From Galbula dea (Eukaryota > Chordata > Aves > Piciformes > Galbulidae), in the NCBI GenBank assembly GCA_013399015.1, contig VWZX01010084.1, forward strand, positions 62,001 to 126,000: 64,000 nucleotides of DNA, given 5' to 3'. Position numbers and translations under genes: made by a program. The notes under the pieces were generated by a model, which made no database searches, was not told the DNA's origin, and saw nothing but the letters and a program-made list of their open reading frames with translations. Shown in pieces: positions 27,629 through 41,500 of this stretch (position 1 is its first letter; the number at the start of each line of letters is the position of its first letter).

Positions 27629-30600
27629 GTGCAGCCTGTACATGGTGTGTATAATTTAACTCTGGCTCCCACATCCAAAGTGCAAAGCAATCATTTCTGA
27701 ACTGATGGAAATGCTACAGCTACACTAGAAGTGGAGATGAGGACTTAATGCCTGTACGTTGTTCTCCACAAGAAGGAAGAATCATATCAAAGCCAAAGCT
27801 ATGCTCCTGGTAACACCACCAAAGCAGTTTTATGAAGGTGTTGTCTTAGCCTGGTCATCAGCTTTCTTCTGCCCAGGTTTTGGACCTATGCAGAAGGGTG
27901 CACTTGGGCATTGCTCAACAAAACGTGTCTTCTTTTAAGGCTTAGTGCAAACCAGCCCAGCTGAGACAGATATATAGAAAAAGAATCTATAAGAGCCACG
28001 TTGTGAAACAGGGCTGCTGGGACACATATCCCCAGGAGGATCTCATTCAGCTTACCCTTTTATGCCTGTGTCCTGGCTGTCAGAAAGAACAGTGTCTCTC
28101 CTTAAGCAATCAGTGAATATCTGGGTTTGGGCCCCTTCTTGTCCTGAGAGGACTCAAATTGCAAGTCTCAGGTAGCATCTGATGACGAGGTTGTGTGGCC
28201 TCACTGCTGCAGTGAGAGCAGGAAAACTCTGCCCTTACCCTGAGTAAGAGGTAGCTGCTCCAGCTGCTCTCCAATATTGATTTGGCACATAAGCAGGCCT
28301 GGGAGCTTTAACATCAAAGACAAGCAAGGACATGGCATGTAATTTGGCAGCGATTTTGGCACAAGTGCAGGGAAGGTTGTGTACAAAAATGTCTGGCCCA
28401 GCTGCTGCAGCAATTACCAGCAATGCTCAGTGCCCAGCATTTGGCTGCTGCACAATGCCATGGCTGTCATCCTCTCAGCCTGGCTCTTGGGTTGCTTTCA
28501 TGCTCTTGGCCCTGGGAATGGAGGCACCTGGTGGAGCAGTAAGCTCAGCAGGCTGGGGTGCCCCAGCATGAGGGGAGGCAGTGTCCACATAGCACTGCTG
28601 GCTGGCAGAGCCAGCAAATCCCCACCATGTGCTTCTGCAGTCACCCATATGGGCCATGGCCCCATTGCTCAGTGACGGAAGACCTCAGCATGAAGGAAGG
28701 AACCATCTCAGTGCTGAGCCCCAGCTGGACTTCCTCATAGTTTCCTCTCTCTTTGACCCTGAAGCTATGTGTGCCCATCTGGAGCCTTTCTTGGGGGCTA
28801 GGGCATGTTCCTACCACCCTTTCAAGACAGGAATTTGGGTCAGAAGAGTTGGGGAGGGCAGCCTGCCGCTGGGCTTAGTATGGATCCTCTCTGTGCTGAT
28901 GGTGGGGGACACTGCCTGGTCAGACCCTAGGGGAACTTCAGACTCTTTTGAGGGCTCCAGGACCTTGGCAACAGCAAAGCTGTAGGTCCTAAGGTAATAT
29001 TTTGCCTGGAGTCTTAATACTTTGAGGTCTGCAAAAAAACTTTCTACCTTGGTGCCTCCATGGCTGCTTGATGCTGATGATGATTCCAAGGCTCTGAGAG
29101 CAGGGAATACCCCTCAGCCCAAGCAAAGCTGCTTCCTGTGGAGAGGTTTCACATGATGCAAATGACATTTAGCACCTAACTTGGGTATAAAGAGGACATC
29201 AGATATAAAAAAGCGTGAGGGACATATGCCTGATCATGCAGATAGAAGCAATGACAAAGGCCCTGGGGATGTTTGTGCCTGAAGACCCTTACCTGCCAAT
29301 GCTGCTGGGTCCTGCCCTGCCCTGTGTGTTCCTGGATGTGCACACCCCTCATGGCTGCATGCCCAGCAAGTAGGGACAGCACCTGCCGCTGCTGCTTCAT
29401 GAAAACCAATTCAAAGGGGTGGCCATCAGCGGCTCAGCAGCCAATACAGCCCAGGAGCTGTGGTGGCAGTGACCGTGGTGTCACTGCTGCCTCCCTCCTG
29501 GCATTGGGACAGCCATGCATGGCCTGTTGGCATATGCTGCAAGGCATGTCCACCAGCCCCACACATCACTGACCCTGTGAACAGAAAAAATGGGCCTTGC
29601 TTTTGCAACTCCTACAAAATGCAATGTTTTCTACAAACTGGAATGCTGGATTTCATTTTTTGTGGTGGTGGTGATTTTTTTTTTCTTCTCTTTTTGCTGC
29701 TGGGAGTTTACAGACAGTTTAGGGCTGGTATTGCACCTGAGCGATGTCTGAACAATTGGTAACACCTGAAATTTTCACTTGTGGCATTTGCTGGCATATT
29801 AATATTGCCACATCATGGCTGGTGTAAGAAATCTGACACCACCAGCTATTTCTAGGGATTGGTAAACCAACTGATAGAGAAGACTGGGACTGGCAGAAAA
29901 AGGAAATTATTATCTAGCACCAATGTAGGAAATAACTCACCAGACAAAACTGACAACTTACAGGTATGAAGCCCAGGTAAAAATCACATCCACACTTGAT
30001 TCTGACAACATTTTAACAGAAATCAATCACTGTATTCTAGAAGAGACCCTTTGTGTTTCAGTTTCCTTCCTCTACCTTGAAAAAACATTTGTATTTCTTA
30101 TCCGCAATGCTGGTCATATTTCTCCCATCTGGGGATATTAACTGTACCTTATTTTACCTTTATCACTACTACTCTTTTGTGTCTACATTGGCTTCAAGAC
30201 AGAGAATGGCTCATAGGTAAGTTTTTATATCACAATGAGAAAATCTAACAGCTCCCTCAGCCTTCAGTACACATGCCCTCAGCAAATAGCTCCAGCACAA
30301 AACAGAAGAAAGAAGAATTTACTTGTCATAAACAATTCTGATGACAAATAAGGAATAACTGAGACACAGAGTGTTGGCAATAAGCACACTACTGCCGAGC
30401 ACCCTGAACCCACATGAATGCTAATAGTTTTTAAGCACTGTGGAGAGCGTGAGGGGAAGAAATAAATTTGTTGGAAAGCACGGTTCTGATCCTTGGGTGG
30501 TAGGCAGTGATGGAGCACTGTGGTGTTAATTGGTACAACTGCCTGGTGAAATGCTTCAAATAGCTATTGCATAACTCAGACAGTATTTGGTTTACTAAAG

Positions 30601-30844
30601 GAAGAGGGCAGAGACCTGGGGAGGTGAAGGAAACAACGGTATCTTTCTGTATGGGCCCTAATCCATCCAGTGGGCAGCAGCAGAGTCCCCTTTCCCCCAA
30701 CAGGCTGAGGCTCTTGATGAATTTAATCATCTCTGAAGACTGTCTCACATGAAATCAAAGTCACTTGTGACCTTTCCTCTGAGCAGCAGGACAACACAAT
30801 CCATAATGCAAAGGCAGTCAAACAGAAGATGAGGACGTGATTTT

Positions 30845-33800
30845 CTTTAAATGAATGTTTTATTCATGAACTGCTTATAAAAATGTGTAAAATACACTCA
30901 AATATATATTTTACTTGTTGACTGTAGCTAAAAATATAAAAATATACTTAACAAATGCATAATTTAAATTGACAATAGTAGCACTGTGTTCACCCAGTGT
31001 TTGTTAGGAACACAAATATAACAACTATATAGCATATGAAGATCTTTTTCAGACATTTTCCTCCATGCACTGGCAAAGAATTTATGGCTAGCCACATTTC
31101 AAAATTGTGGGGTTTTTCACTATAACACCCTGCCCTGTTATAGAGCAATATATATTTAGGTACTTGACATTACTTGCAGTATTTCTTTAGCTTTCAAACA
31201 AACCCAGAAACAACCAAGTCATCATGCATATCAATCTACCAGCATCACCGGCACTATATATGTCTAATTTCCAAAGTATTTGCTAAATTTAGCTATTTCC
31301 TAGTCTCCAGTGTTTCCTGCCAGTCTTAAGAAAACCCCAAATCCAAGTCTGAACCAGCCGTTGATCTGTGAGGTCACTGATAACAGACCACTTTGATTTG
31401 GCCATAGTGGTGCTACAAACAGGTCAGGAGTTTGATTTATTAGTCTGAGAGGGTCAGTAGAGGGCACAGGGGCCTCAGGAAGCTGCCTGAGAACTGAGGT
31501 GTACAATCACCTTCCATTCAAAGTTGCAGCCTCCTAGGACTACAGGTCCCAGAGCTCACAGCTTCAGAGCCTGAACATCTGTGACAGAACTATTAGGGGA
31601 GTGGTGGTCATTCTGTATTGTGTTTTATTCACACAAACTGGATGTCTGAGGTACTGAAAGAAATCTGAATGAATGTAAACACCTGCCATGATACTCCTTG
31701 GTAGTGAAGCTGTGGCTGTGGTAGGCTGTACCTCTAAGTGTCAGACTTGTTCCTCTGATCTGTGGCTCTGGGAGGAGATGCTAACAGTGATTAGTTGGTT
31801 ATTGTCCTCAGCCCTCTTGCCCACATACTACCTCCCAGGCTAAGGAGCACAGCTAAGTGCTCATGTACTCCTAGCTGTCTAGTATTTAACTTTTTTCTTT
31901 CAAAGTCAAAATGTAAATAACCATATATAATACATAATATAAACTTAAAGCTCACACATTTACTTTTCTCTGTTCTACAACTGAAAGGAAATTCATAGTA
32001 TATCATGGCATAAAATAATACTTCTGGCAATTTCAGGCACGTCAATAAGCTGTATAAATAACTATAGCAGCAGAGAAAAATGTATAAAGTTGCACTTTTA
32101 TGACATCTTCACAGTATGTCTATTTCTCTCACCCACTTTTGTGTTCCATTAGTAATAAAAAATATCATTTATCAACTCCAGCTATGCAAAATCTTATTTT
32201 CTTCTACAATCAATAGTGGATCTTGTAACTGTATTGCACAGATTAAAAAAAAAAAAAATACATTTTTTTTTCATTATTAAATAACTTTCATTTAAAAATT
32301 TGAATTAACCTAAAAGCCCAACCCTGCAAGTGCTTCAGAAGTAGAATGGTATTCTTCAGGCAAATATTCCAGTTGCCTTTTATAAAAGTACTCAGGTAGC
32401 TTTGTGGACAACAGAAATTCACAGAACTGGGCTTCAAGTGTGCAAATCTTAGCTTATGGTTCAGCAACAACACTAGCCTTGCTTATAACATTATTATTGG
32501 GAAACATCAAGAAGGGAAATCTGAACATCATCTGTGGACATTCAAAAGAGAGACATCCTCTGCTGAAGAGTCTTTTTGTTCAAGAGCTGTCCTTTATCAG
32601 TACACAGGCTCCTTCAAGTCTATTCTTGTTACATTAACAATTTCCCATCAGTCCTCTTACTCAGCTTAGAAGGCACAGTAAATGTAATTAATTGGACTGA
32701 TAAGCAGGTATCTTAAATTAATAAAATGCTACATAGATACTTTTTACTTGTTTTCAGTGGATTTACACTGGTTTCATATGAGCAGAATTGGGTAGAAAGC
32801 AGAACCAGAGCAATAATGTGTGTGTAGTCTCACCTGTGACTTAGCTGCACAGAGACATAAAGCTGCTCAAGAGCATTGTGCCAGAGTGTTTAAGGTCATT
32901 TGTCATGTTATTAAGTGATGAGGAGGAAGAGGCTTATCAACTGTGTCCATTATTAGCTGAGAGAAAAGATAAAACTAGCTGTCTGCTACGACATCATCTC
33001 TTTGGGTATACATTTGTGAACTCTGTAGGTGCAGAGGAGGGACCTGAGATGATGTTAAAATAAAGAGCAGAATATGTGCCTTTCTGAAAATGATGAACAA
33101 CATGCACACATAGTATAGAATCAGACTTTTGCCCTCAGATCATATATTACTGAGTTCCATTTCCTTCAGCATAAAAAATGAGACAGTGATACAGTGTAAG
33201 ATAATTTATAGGGTACATTTGGTATGTCTTCCCAGTGTAATTGTACTACTGGTAACTAACTCACTGGGATCTTTGTTCCTCAGCTGCTGCTGCAAAAAGA
33301 AAGGACTGAATGCAGTACACGTAACACAGTGACAGTTTTTATGAAGCCCTCAGTTCAGCTGTTACTAGCAGGGTCAACAATCGATCTAAAGCTGCCATAC
33401 TTGTTTGTCCTTGCTTGATAACCTAGAGTCTATCTAGCAATGGAAAGAGAAAAACAGGGGCCTGCAGAAAATTTCCACATTTCTTTGAGGTTTTGCTTAG
33501 ATTTCCCTGTGAAAGTGGCTTCTACTATAACACTAGTTCCTTCCTTCAGATCCCACTAAGGGTAGTAAATCTTGAGGTTTGTGCGGAGCCAAAGAGAATG
33601 TACAAGAAGAATGAGCATAATTTTCATATAGAGACACCCAAAAGGTTAAATCAAGCTTACATGTTCTCAGTAGCTGCAAAAGCTGATATGAAGGGTGGCT
33701 TCTGAGGCATTCAAGGACCTTTGGTCAAGAAAGGATGAGATTCCAGATGGAGTAGGAAGGAACAGTGACTACCAGGCTGTTTTCTTCTTTCTGCAAACAA

Positions 33801-35540
33801 CTGAGTAAAATGAATTTGCATTGTCCTGCTAGATCTGCTGTGGAGCTATTTAAGAAAACTACGTCAGAGCTGCCCAGATTCCTTCAATCATTATCAGGTA
33901 GGTGTTCCTACTGCAAAGGAGAATGTTGCTCCAGTAAGTCATGGTGAAATTACAGTAGTCTTGGCCCAGGGCTAGAGCAGTTCCTCATTTAGGCATGTAG
34001 GTGTACTGGCTGGTTCTCAAGAGGCCTTCAGAAATATTTATCTCCAAGATAAAAGTAGAATTTTGTCACTTCAGCAGCAGGCTAAGTTTTCTCTTGTTGA
34101 AGTATGGATACATATATGAAAGGAGATCTATCAAACCCTTCCTTGTTTTTGTAATGGAGAACTGAGTATGAATTCTCTTCTACTTGTTTTAAGAGCATTT
34201 TATAAAGGCAAAGAATAGCTGAACAGGATGCTCAGTCCCTTGAATGACAAGCCTCTCTGCAGAGGAGAGAGAATGTGTCTAAGTCACTAGGTAGGATACC
34301 TGGTGGGAGCTCTTCAATTGTACTTCTTGCTAATCACTAAATGCCTTGAGTCATCTGATGAGCACAGCCTTCCCAGCCTACATCCCCTAGTTTACTGATG
34401 AGCCTTTTCTATTCCAACCACTTTTGTGTTGGTGACATCAGGTAACATCTAAGTGGAGTTGTCTTTCTGTGCAGACATGCTGGGATCATGCTTTCCCTTT
34501 GTAAAAACAAGTGGCATTTGAAGAAAACCAACACTAGGGCCAAGAAGACTATGCATGCATAGACCGAAGCCCACTGATTAAACTGTGGGATATATACCTT
34601 TATATGTCTTTATCTGCAATACCTTTATAAACTCTCTACTTTTTTAGTTATTATGGTACAGCATTGTTTTTAACGAGCTATGGAAGGTGCCAGACTTCAT
34701 ATCCTTACAGGTCTGCTAACGTGCATGTCTGAGGTGTTTCCTTGAACAACTTTCTTAATAATAATTATACACACATAAATGCTAAGATATAGGCTGTGGT
34801 CTCATTCTGCTCTCTTACACCAGTGTAAAGAAACCAAAACGTGACCTCTCTCCCCACAAAGCATATGAGGAAGAGAGGTCTGCTAGATTTCACAGAGGCA
34901 CATGTTGTTTGATATTTTTCTACTATGTCACATTAGACTGAAACAGTTGCTTCTAGTGAGGTGGACCCTGTTTTGCTCGGCTGTTGATGAGTTCTGTAGA
35001 AGGTATGCCATTGTGTTGGGGGTTACACCCATTTTTGTCAGATCAAAAGCAGTAAGTTTAAAGTGTAAAGTAGCATTGTATTTCCTACACAGGACTACTG
35101 TTCCCTTGCTTAATGGTAGCTTATTTCATCTCACAAACATCAAACTAGTTAAACAAAATGAGGTTCTCCTTGTAGGATTTTTCCTGTGTGTTCCATGCCA
35201 ATACTGCTCTAAAGGCAGCAGTCCTGTTAGCCATACAATTCAAAATAGTTTATGTAGAACAGTTCATAAAAACTATAAGAAAAAATAGTATTATCTGAAG
35301 CTTAATATTAATATAAACCATATAGAAAAAATACATATTTACATAATGCCAAAATACAATTATATACATTAATATCTATTACACTTAAATTATATATCTT
35401 TTTAAAAAATCACCAGACCAATAAATTATACAGTCTCAACAGAAAGGTCTGGCACCTTTCTAGTGCATGAAATACAAAAAAACCCAAACAAAGCCCCTAT
35501 TTAACAAAAGTGGTCACAAAAGCAGTTGTCTGTAACATTC
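30845..35540 (-). other. PTPRB: PTPRB 3'UTR (inferred, about 4.7 kb)
   Basis: No coding signal is seen between the PTPRB stop codon (35541-35543) and a convincing minus-strand poly(A) site near 30845. The stretch is AT-rich and contains A14 and T9 runs at 32245-32258 and 32263-32271. Other minus-strand AATAAA matches near 31434 and 31622 could give shorter forms. As I recall, mammalian PTPRB transcripts also have long 3'UTRs. The extent is an inference from signals, not from transcripts. Confidence 0.5.
30859..30864 (-). promoter_or_regulatory. PTPRB: Distal poly(A) signal for PTPRB
   Basis: AATAAA on the minus strand (TTTATT on plus). Downstream on the minus strand, near 30790-30803, is a GT-rich element (ATTGTGTTGTCC), so both parts of a cleavage site are present at normal spacing. 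Confidence 0.55.
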
Positions 35541-35563
35541 TTAGTGCCTTGAATAAACAGCAT
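35541..35563 (-). CDS. PTPRB: PTPRB terminal coding exon (DAVYSRH, stop)
   Basis: 23 coding nt. Acceptor TTTTCAG, then AT completing Asp, then AVYSRH and TAA at 35541-35543. It is too short to be found by ORF length; it was located by searching for the conserved PTPRB C-terminus in the required phase. Human PTPRB ends DPVYSRH as I recall, so Ala replaces Pro here. Confidence 0.93.
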
Positions 35564-38500
35564 CTGAAAACAAGGAAAACTGAGATTAGAATAAACAAAA
35601 AACCACAAAACAACCCAGTTGGCTTCACCTTCAACTCTGCTAGCTGATTACTGTGCTCTGAAAGGTGGTTGTGAGGCAGCAGTGCTTGGTGGTGACTGAT
35701 GTAACAACTAAACAGCAGATCCCAACTCTGCTTTTGGTAGCACTCACAACCTGTGGCATCCTGGTTACTTCAATCCCTGACATCATCGAAGCCTGCCCTA
35801 CCTGTTAATAAAATTATTTTGATGTCTTGTCATATAATCTCCATTCCTAATGTCCAAACTTGAGGAGCTACTGAAATCCTGCTGTCTGATTCTGGAAACC
35901 TCTATAGACCTCAGGAAGCAGCTCTATCATGACACACAAGCCACCTCTGCTCAGCTTCTCCAGACTGGTTCTCTGGCCATGAGAACAAGAGGTGAAGGTC
36001 AGTGCTACTTGTCAGGTTTGTTACTCCTTCAATTTTTATTGCCAAGGGACTGCACACAGGCTAGGAAAAAGAGCCCTCAAGGATGGAAAGTTGGGGGAGG
36101 AAGAACAAGCACAATCTTGGACACCTACATTATCTAGTCATAGTATAGTATTTTCTGAGCTGGAAGGGATCCAATAGGATCATTGAGTCCAGCTCTTAAA
36201 CCCATGGAGGACACCCCAATAATCACACCATGTGCCTGAGAGCATTATCTAAACTCTTCTTAAACTCCATCAGGCATGGTGCTGAGACAACTTCCCTGGA
36301 GAGGCTGTTCCAGATCCCAACCACCCTCTGAGTGAAGAACCTTTTCTTAATCTCCAGCCTGAACCTCTCCCGACTCAATTTCATCCCATTTCCCCTAGTC
36401 CTATCACTATCCACCAGATTAAGAAGATCGGTCTCCGCTCCTCTACTATCCCCTGTGAGGATGGCTATGAGGTCTCCTCTCAGTCTCCTCTTCTTGAGGC
36501 TAAACAAACCAAGTGACCTCAGCCACTGAAGTCAAGGCAGATGGGAAGTCTCCTACAGCTTCAGGTTCAGTTGCCCCAGCAGCATAGGAATCATGATATG
36601 TGAGACAGGGAAAGCATGAAGAAGCAGGAAGAGATGTTATGACTACTGATGGAGGAAATAAAGATGCAATTGATAAGAGCAGAGGAGTGAAGAAATGAAG
36701 GTCCAGGTAGAGAACAAATATCAATGTTGAGACAGCACAATTTCCCCCCTCAATTATAGTGTCAATAAGCTATAACATCTTGCATTTTAGCATTTGGTAA
36801 ACTTACACTTACCTCTGTGATACTCCGGATTCACATTTTCATATATTGGAAACAAGGGATTTTCTTGTTCACTGTGAAGTTTTCTGGCTCTTAACACATC
36901 TCTCACACATTGATGTAGATACACATATTGACACTGCAAAAGGATTTTTTAAGTCTCTCTAGGAAATTTTGTTATTTAATTTTATGCACTATGCAAAATC
37001 ATTACAGGCTAATTTGCTCAAACAAAACTCAAAGGTGGTGTTAAAAATGAAAAGATACTTCTAGAATTAATCTCCTTTTCACAGTAGTAATGCAGGAAAC
37101 TTGTGATGACCCGTTTTTAGAAATGCTACTAGTAAAACAAATGAACATAATATGTTTTGATGGATCATGTCATGAGTGGAAGCTTATAAGGCATAATTTG
37201 ACATGATGCTGTGTTGGATAGCTGCTACTTCTGAATGCTTTGGTATGATGTATGTCTAACAGAATTAATGTGTACAGGGAAGCACATAGTTTCTCTTCTA
37301 TTTCCTGATTTTTTTTCTTTGGAAAAGAAATACTTTCCACATCATTTTATCACAATATATAGATATTTCATAGAACTTACAGATACCCAATTTTCTGTTA
37401 AAAGCAGTATTTTTTTTTTGATCCAATGTTTGCTTTGTCTCTATGGCGAATGACAGACTGTCTTTTCTGAAGAGTGCCTTTCACAGAAGGGAGGTAAGAT
37501 GACATTCACAATCAAAGCAGGGAGGGTCAGCATGTTACTGACTATTTATCAAACTACGTTGATAGAACTGATTGTTAAATCCCCATGTTTTGCTTGTGGT
37601 TTATAACAAGGGTGATTACCATTTTTTGATTAGTGTAGCATGGTACCCTAAAATGAGGCCAAGCAGCTTTGTATATCAAGGTGTACTTTTTAGCATTACC
37701 TTATCTGAAAGACAGAATTTCTCCAAAAAGCATATGCAGTTTCTTTCCCCACATCTTATTTTTTTTCACATGAAATTCAGCTACTGCTCCCTTCATTTTT
37801 CCTCAGTGCCCTGGCTCTGGGAAAGTGAGGATGCCTGCTATTATGCACACAATGCCACTGTATCTGCAGAATCCTGCACCTCACCCACCAATTTGGTGGA
37901 AAGCTGGTCAAGGCATGGAGACCTCCTTGCCTTGGCAGAGAATGGCAGAGACCATTTGGGACCGAAGTGCTATAGAGTCTCTCTGCCCATGTTACCGCTG
38001 CTGTGCTGAGCCACTGCCTTTTGAGGTGATGGACACAGTTTTCTGTTACTCCCCTGCATGTCTCCAGCTGCAGACTCTGTCTTGAACAGCTTCCAGCAGA
38101 GCCTGAAGCAGCGGCAGTATTGCGTTGCTGCTGTTTTACTGTGACTGCATAATGTCAAACAGGATGCTGCTGTGACCTTTGGCTGGAGCATCTCATTGCA
38201 AACAGTCATCTGCTGGCCTGCACTCTCCAATGAGATTTGGCTTCCGCTACATCAACAGATGGGGACCTAGCTTTTGTCTCAGCCCCCAAACAGATCGTGG
38301 AAGCCAAGACATGACTGATAACACCAGGAACGAGGGTATTCAAACACATCAAATGGAGTTTGTGGAGCACATCTTTTTTTTCCCTCTCCTCCACCTCCTT
38401 TACTTTTTCTTAAAAGATGTGCAAGAATTACTTCACAACTCACTGCTCATTGCAAACTTTGAATCATCATAGAACTCCAGGATAAATTTACTTCATTTTC

Positions 38501-41500
38501 TTGCAGAAGGATGAGAGATTGCATTGCTTGTTTTCCAAGCTACCTTGATGAAAGGGAGTTCCAAATCAGAAACCATATACAAATGCAACTGACAGTTTGG
38601 ATTAATAAGACTTGCTGAGAATACAGCAGCTCAGTGCCTGTGCTACACAGCTACATGGACAGTCCATAAGCATGTTACAGCTCAAGTAGGACAAGTATGT
38701 GAAAGCTGCAAAAGCTTTCTGTCGACCTGTCTCTGGGATGTTGATGGTGACTTCTTCCAGGGACAGGACTGATTACAACAGGGATCTGAGTAAGACTTGA
38801 GCCACTGCTAGTTTGAGGCAGAAGTGTATGTAGTGCTGATAGTGGGAAGGTGGGCTGCTCCTCACTATTGATGTAGATATTTAGCTTGGGTCTTGCTGCC
38901 TTTTGACTTAGATGTCATGTCAAGCTCATACCAAAACTAGGCTTGTCTAGCAACAGAGCTTTGGCTGTCTATAAGCCTGGTGTCAAATTTAGGCTTTTGA
39001 GGTAGTTGCCTCTTTTTTCCAGCTAGGGATAAAGAACGACCCTCCTGAGACACATGTCTGCCTTTGCTGACTACAGCTGACTGGAACATAGAAGGTGAGA
39101 TGGAGCTATCTGTGAGGACACCTAGATCAGTCTGAGAATCTGTTTCCCTTCCAACAGGAGGTCTTCAGTGATTAAGATAGTTACAGGAAATCCATTTTGT
39201 ATTCCTAGCTGAGCCTCTCTTTATACCCATGTGTGGCTTTTACATCTATCAGGAAGCACCGTCTCTGGTATTTTTGTTTCCAAATTGCAACAAAGAGCTC
39301 CATTAGTAACAAGCTACAGGCAGACAGACCCATCAAACTTGTTCTGATTCCTCTATTAACAGATCATAGGGAAAATGTAAAGACTGCCTCCACAACTCGC
39401 CTTTATTAAATCAGCTCCTAAATGTTTAGCTGCTATTAGTGTGACATGATTTTCTTGCAGTTTTAGAAACACAGAAAGAAATCCCAAATATACTTTTTCT
39501 GCACTTTGAGAATAAATGTACTTGCTTGTACATAGTATGTTAGAAGAATGCTGATCGACTTTCCAACACCATTAATGAAAATGACAGTGCAGCTCAATAA
39601 AAAAAAATAAACTGCAAAGCCACAAAGTCACAGTGCTTAGAGTCTTAAAATTGTGTACATCTAATTTGCTCTGCCCTCCATTCTTCTTTCCTATTACGTT
39701 GACCTATCTGTCTGGTTTAGGCTTGTCTTCCAAAGCCATCCCTTAAGGATCTATCTCAGCTCAGGGCTCATTTACTGGACGCTGCACTAACACAACAATG
39801 TCCTGTTAATTGTCTGCTGCGTAGCACTGCTGGGATCACTGTGGGCCAAACAGAAGAAATCTTCAGGAAGCACAGCTATCACTTGTTACAGTTTGGATCA
39901 GCTGTATAAGAGCCAATGGAAACAAACCTGAACTAGAAATCTGACAGAGCAAAAATATATCTAAGTAGTATTTCACAGTGCAGTAACTCTGAAGTGCTTT
40001 GAGGGCCTTTAAGATGAGAGACTGATTATTATATACTGCAGCTGCTGTTGTTGTATTGTAGGCTATCCAAAACTTACCTCTGTCTGAACCATGTGAACCC
40101 GGTGAAGCCTTAGATCATGTACTGCTGCATAAATGTCGACAGTGTCCTTTGAATCCAGCTGCTGCAGAATTCGATCCAGTGCAATGAATGTGCCAGTCCT
40201 GCCAACACCAGCACTGGGAAACAAACCAGAAGATTTAAAAGGAAATGGATCAAAGCATTCACTATCTTCATGTGATACTTTTGTGAAGTCCAGATCTACA
40301 GGGAGCGAAGTTCAAATAGCATACCTGGGACTTCAAACTCTTTATAATGAAATTTGTTTAGCAAGGAGAAAAAGGACAGTGATAGTAGAGGTATGTCAGC
40401 TGCCGCTCATACTGCTTTCTGCCTTGGATTAACTCAGTCATTGAGACACACTAAGAGACTGAACCTGACTGCAACTTTTAAACCTCTTCTCTCTAGGTAA
40501 GAGCCAACAGGCTTCACTGTAAAACATCAGTTGTCTTGTGCCTTGGAAGGGCAGAGCAAAGCAAAGTACCTCAGTGTCCCCAGTAGCTGAAATGCGGTGA
40601 GGTGAGGTTTGGAGACAGTAGGCCTGGCAGAGGAAAGCTGACTTGCCAGTGATAAGACATCTGACATGTTGCAGCACATGATGCACAAGCAGACACAGGT
40701 GGGGTCTTGTAGGATACATGCCTCAGCCCATATAATGTGTGTGTGTGTATCAGATACTGCATCCAGGTAGCACCAGTGAACATATGGCTTTAATCGGAAG
40801 ATACACACAGTGCCACACTGCACCCTCTTTCACTCTGTGACCCTATATTCTGCTGCAGCTGGCCAGTGGATCATGGACCAAGCAGACAAGCTTTGCCTTT
40901 TTTTGTATAAGTGTGTAGGCTAGATCGCAGAGCAAAGTTAAAAATGCAGCCCTGTGGCTGCTAGAAATGACGAAAACAGCAGAAGAGCATTAGAAGGCAG
41001 TAAGAGGAGGGCATCTCAGCGAGAATAGAGGAAAGGATAGATCTGCCAGCTAGTCTCAACACCCATATGTAGTCAGATCGACTCCTGGGTATCCCTTGCC
41101 TTCTCAGAACACCCCTTTGTGATTCAGATGTTGGGCCACAACAGCAGCACACAGGCAATTTAAGAATGCAAAAGCTTACAAGCAGAGGCAGTTGCTGACA
41201 TCTTCAACGCACTTCAGTGGTCCCAGAAACACAGTGGTTCCCTGAGGATCATTTTCAGGGCATCTCCATGGTGAGATTGTGAGTGAGTGCATGTGCCTTG
41301 GGAATACTGCTTTGACGTATCTGGAGACCTAAGCCCAGTCTTTATCTCATGGGTTCTGTGGTAGCCCATGACCTAACAGGAATGAACATTTGGGATCTTC
41401 TCAAGGGTATGCACAAAGGTTCTGTGCCAATGACCTTTTGCTGCTGCACATACCTGCAGTGCACAATAGTTGGTCCTGTGTCTGGGGTCCTGTTGATATA

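Larger units (their letters stand above)
14680..30840. other. Intergenic region between convergent KCNMB4 and PTPRB
   Basis: About 16 kb separating the two 3' ends. I found no exon with family-level similarity on either strand. It contains an internally deleted CR1 (27335-27628), homopolymer and (TA)n tracts, and a GC-richer part around 28200-29600 without a recognisable gene. A codon-like minus-strand stretch near 23620-23790 is treated as a finding. Confidence 0.7.

Noticed and set aside
28200..29600. GC-richer, gene-like region with several open frames on both strands
   Set aside because: Translations in all frames gave no family I recognise, no consistent exon chain and no poly(A) or promoter arrangement. 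It is more likely composition than a gene.
32245..32271. A14 followed by T9, resembling a small hairpin or retroposon tail
   Set aside because: No retroposed body or target-site duplication is visible beside it. It is treated as low-complexity sequence in the inferred PTPRB 3'UTR.
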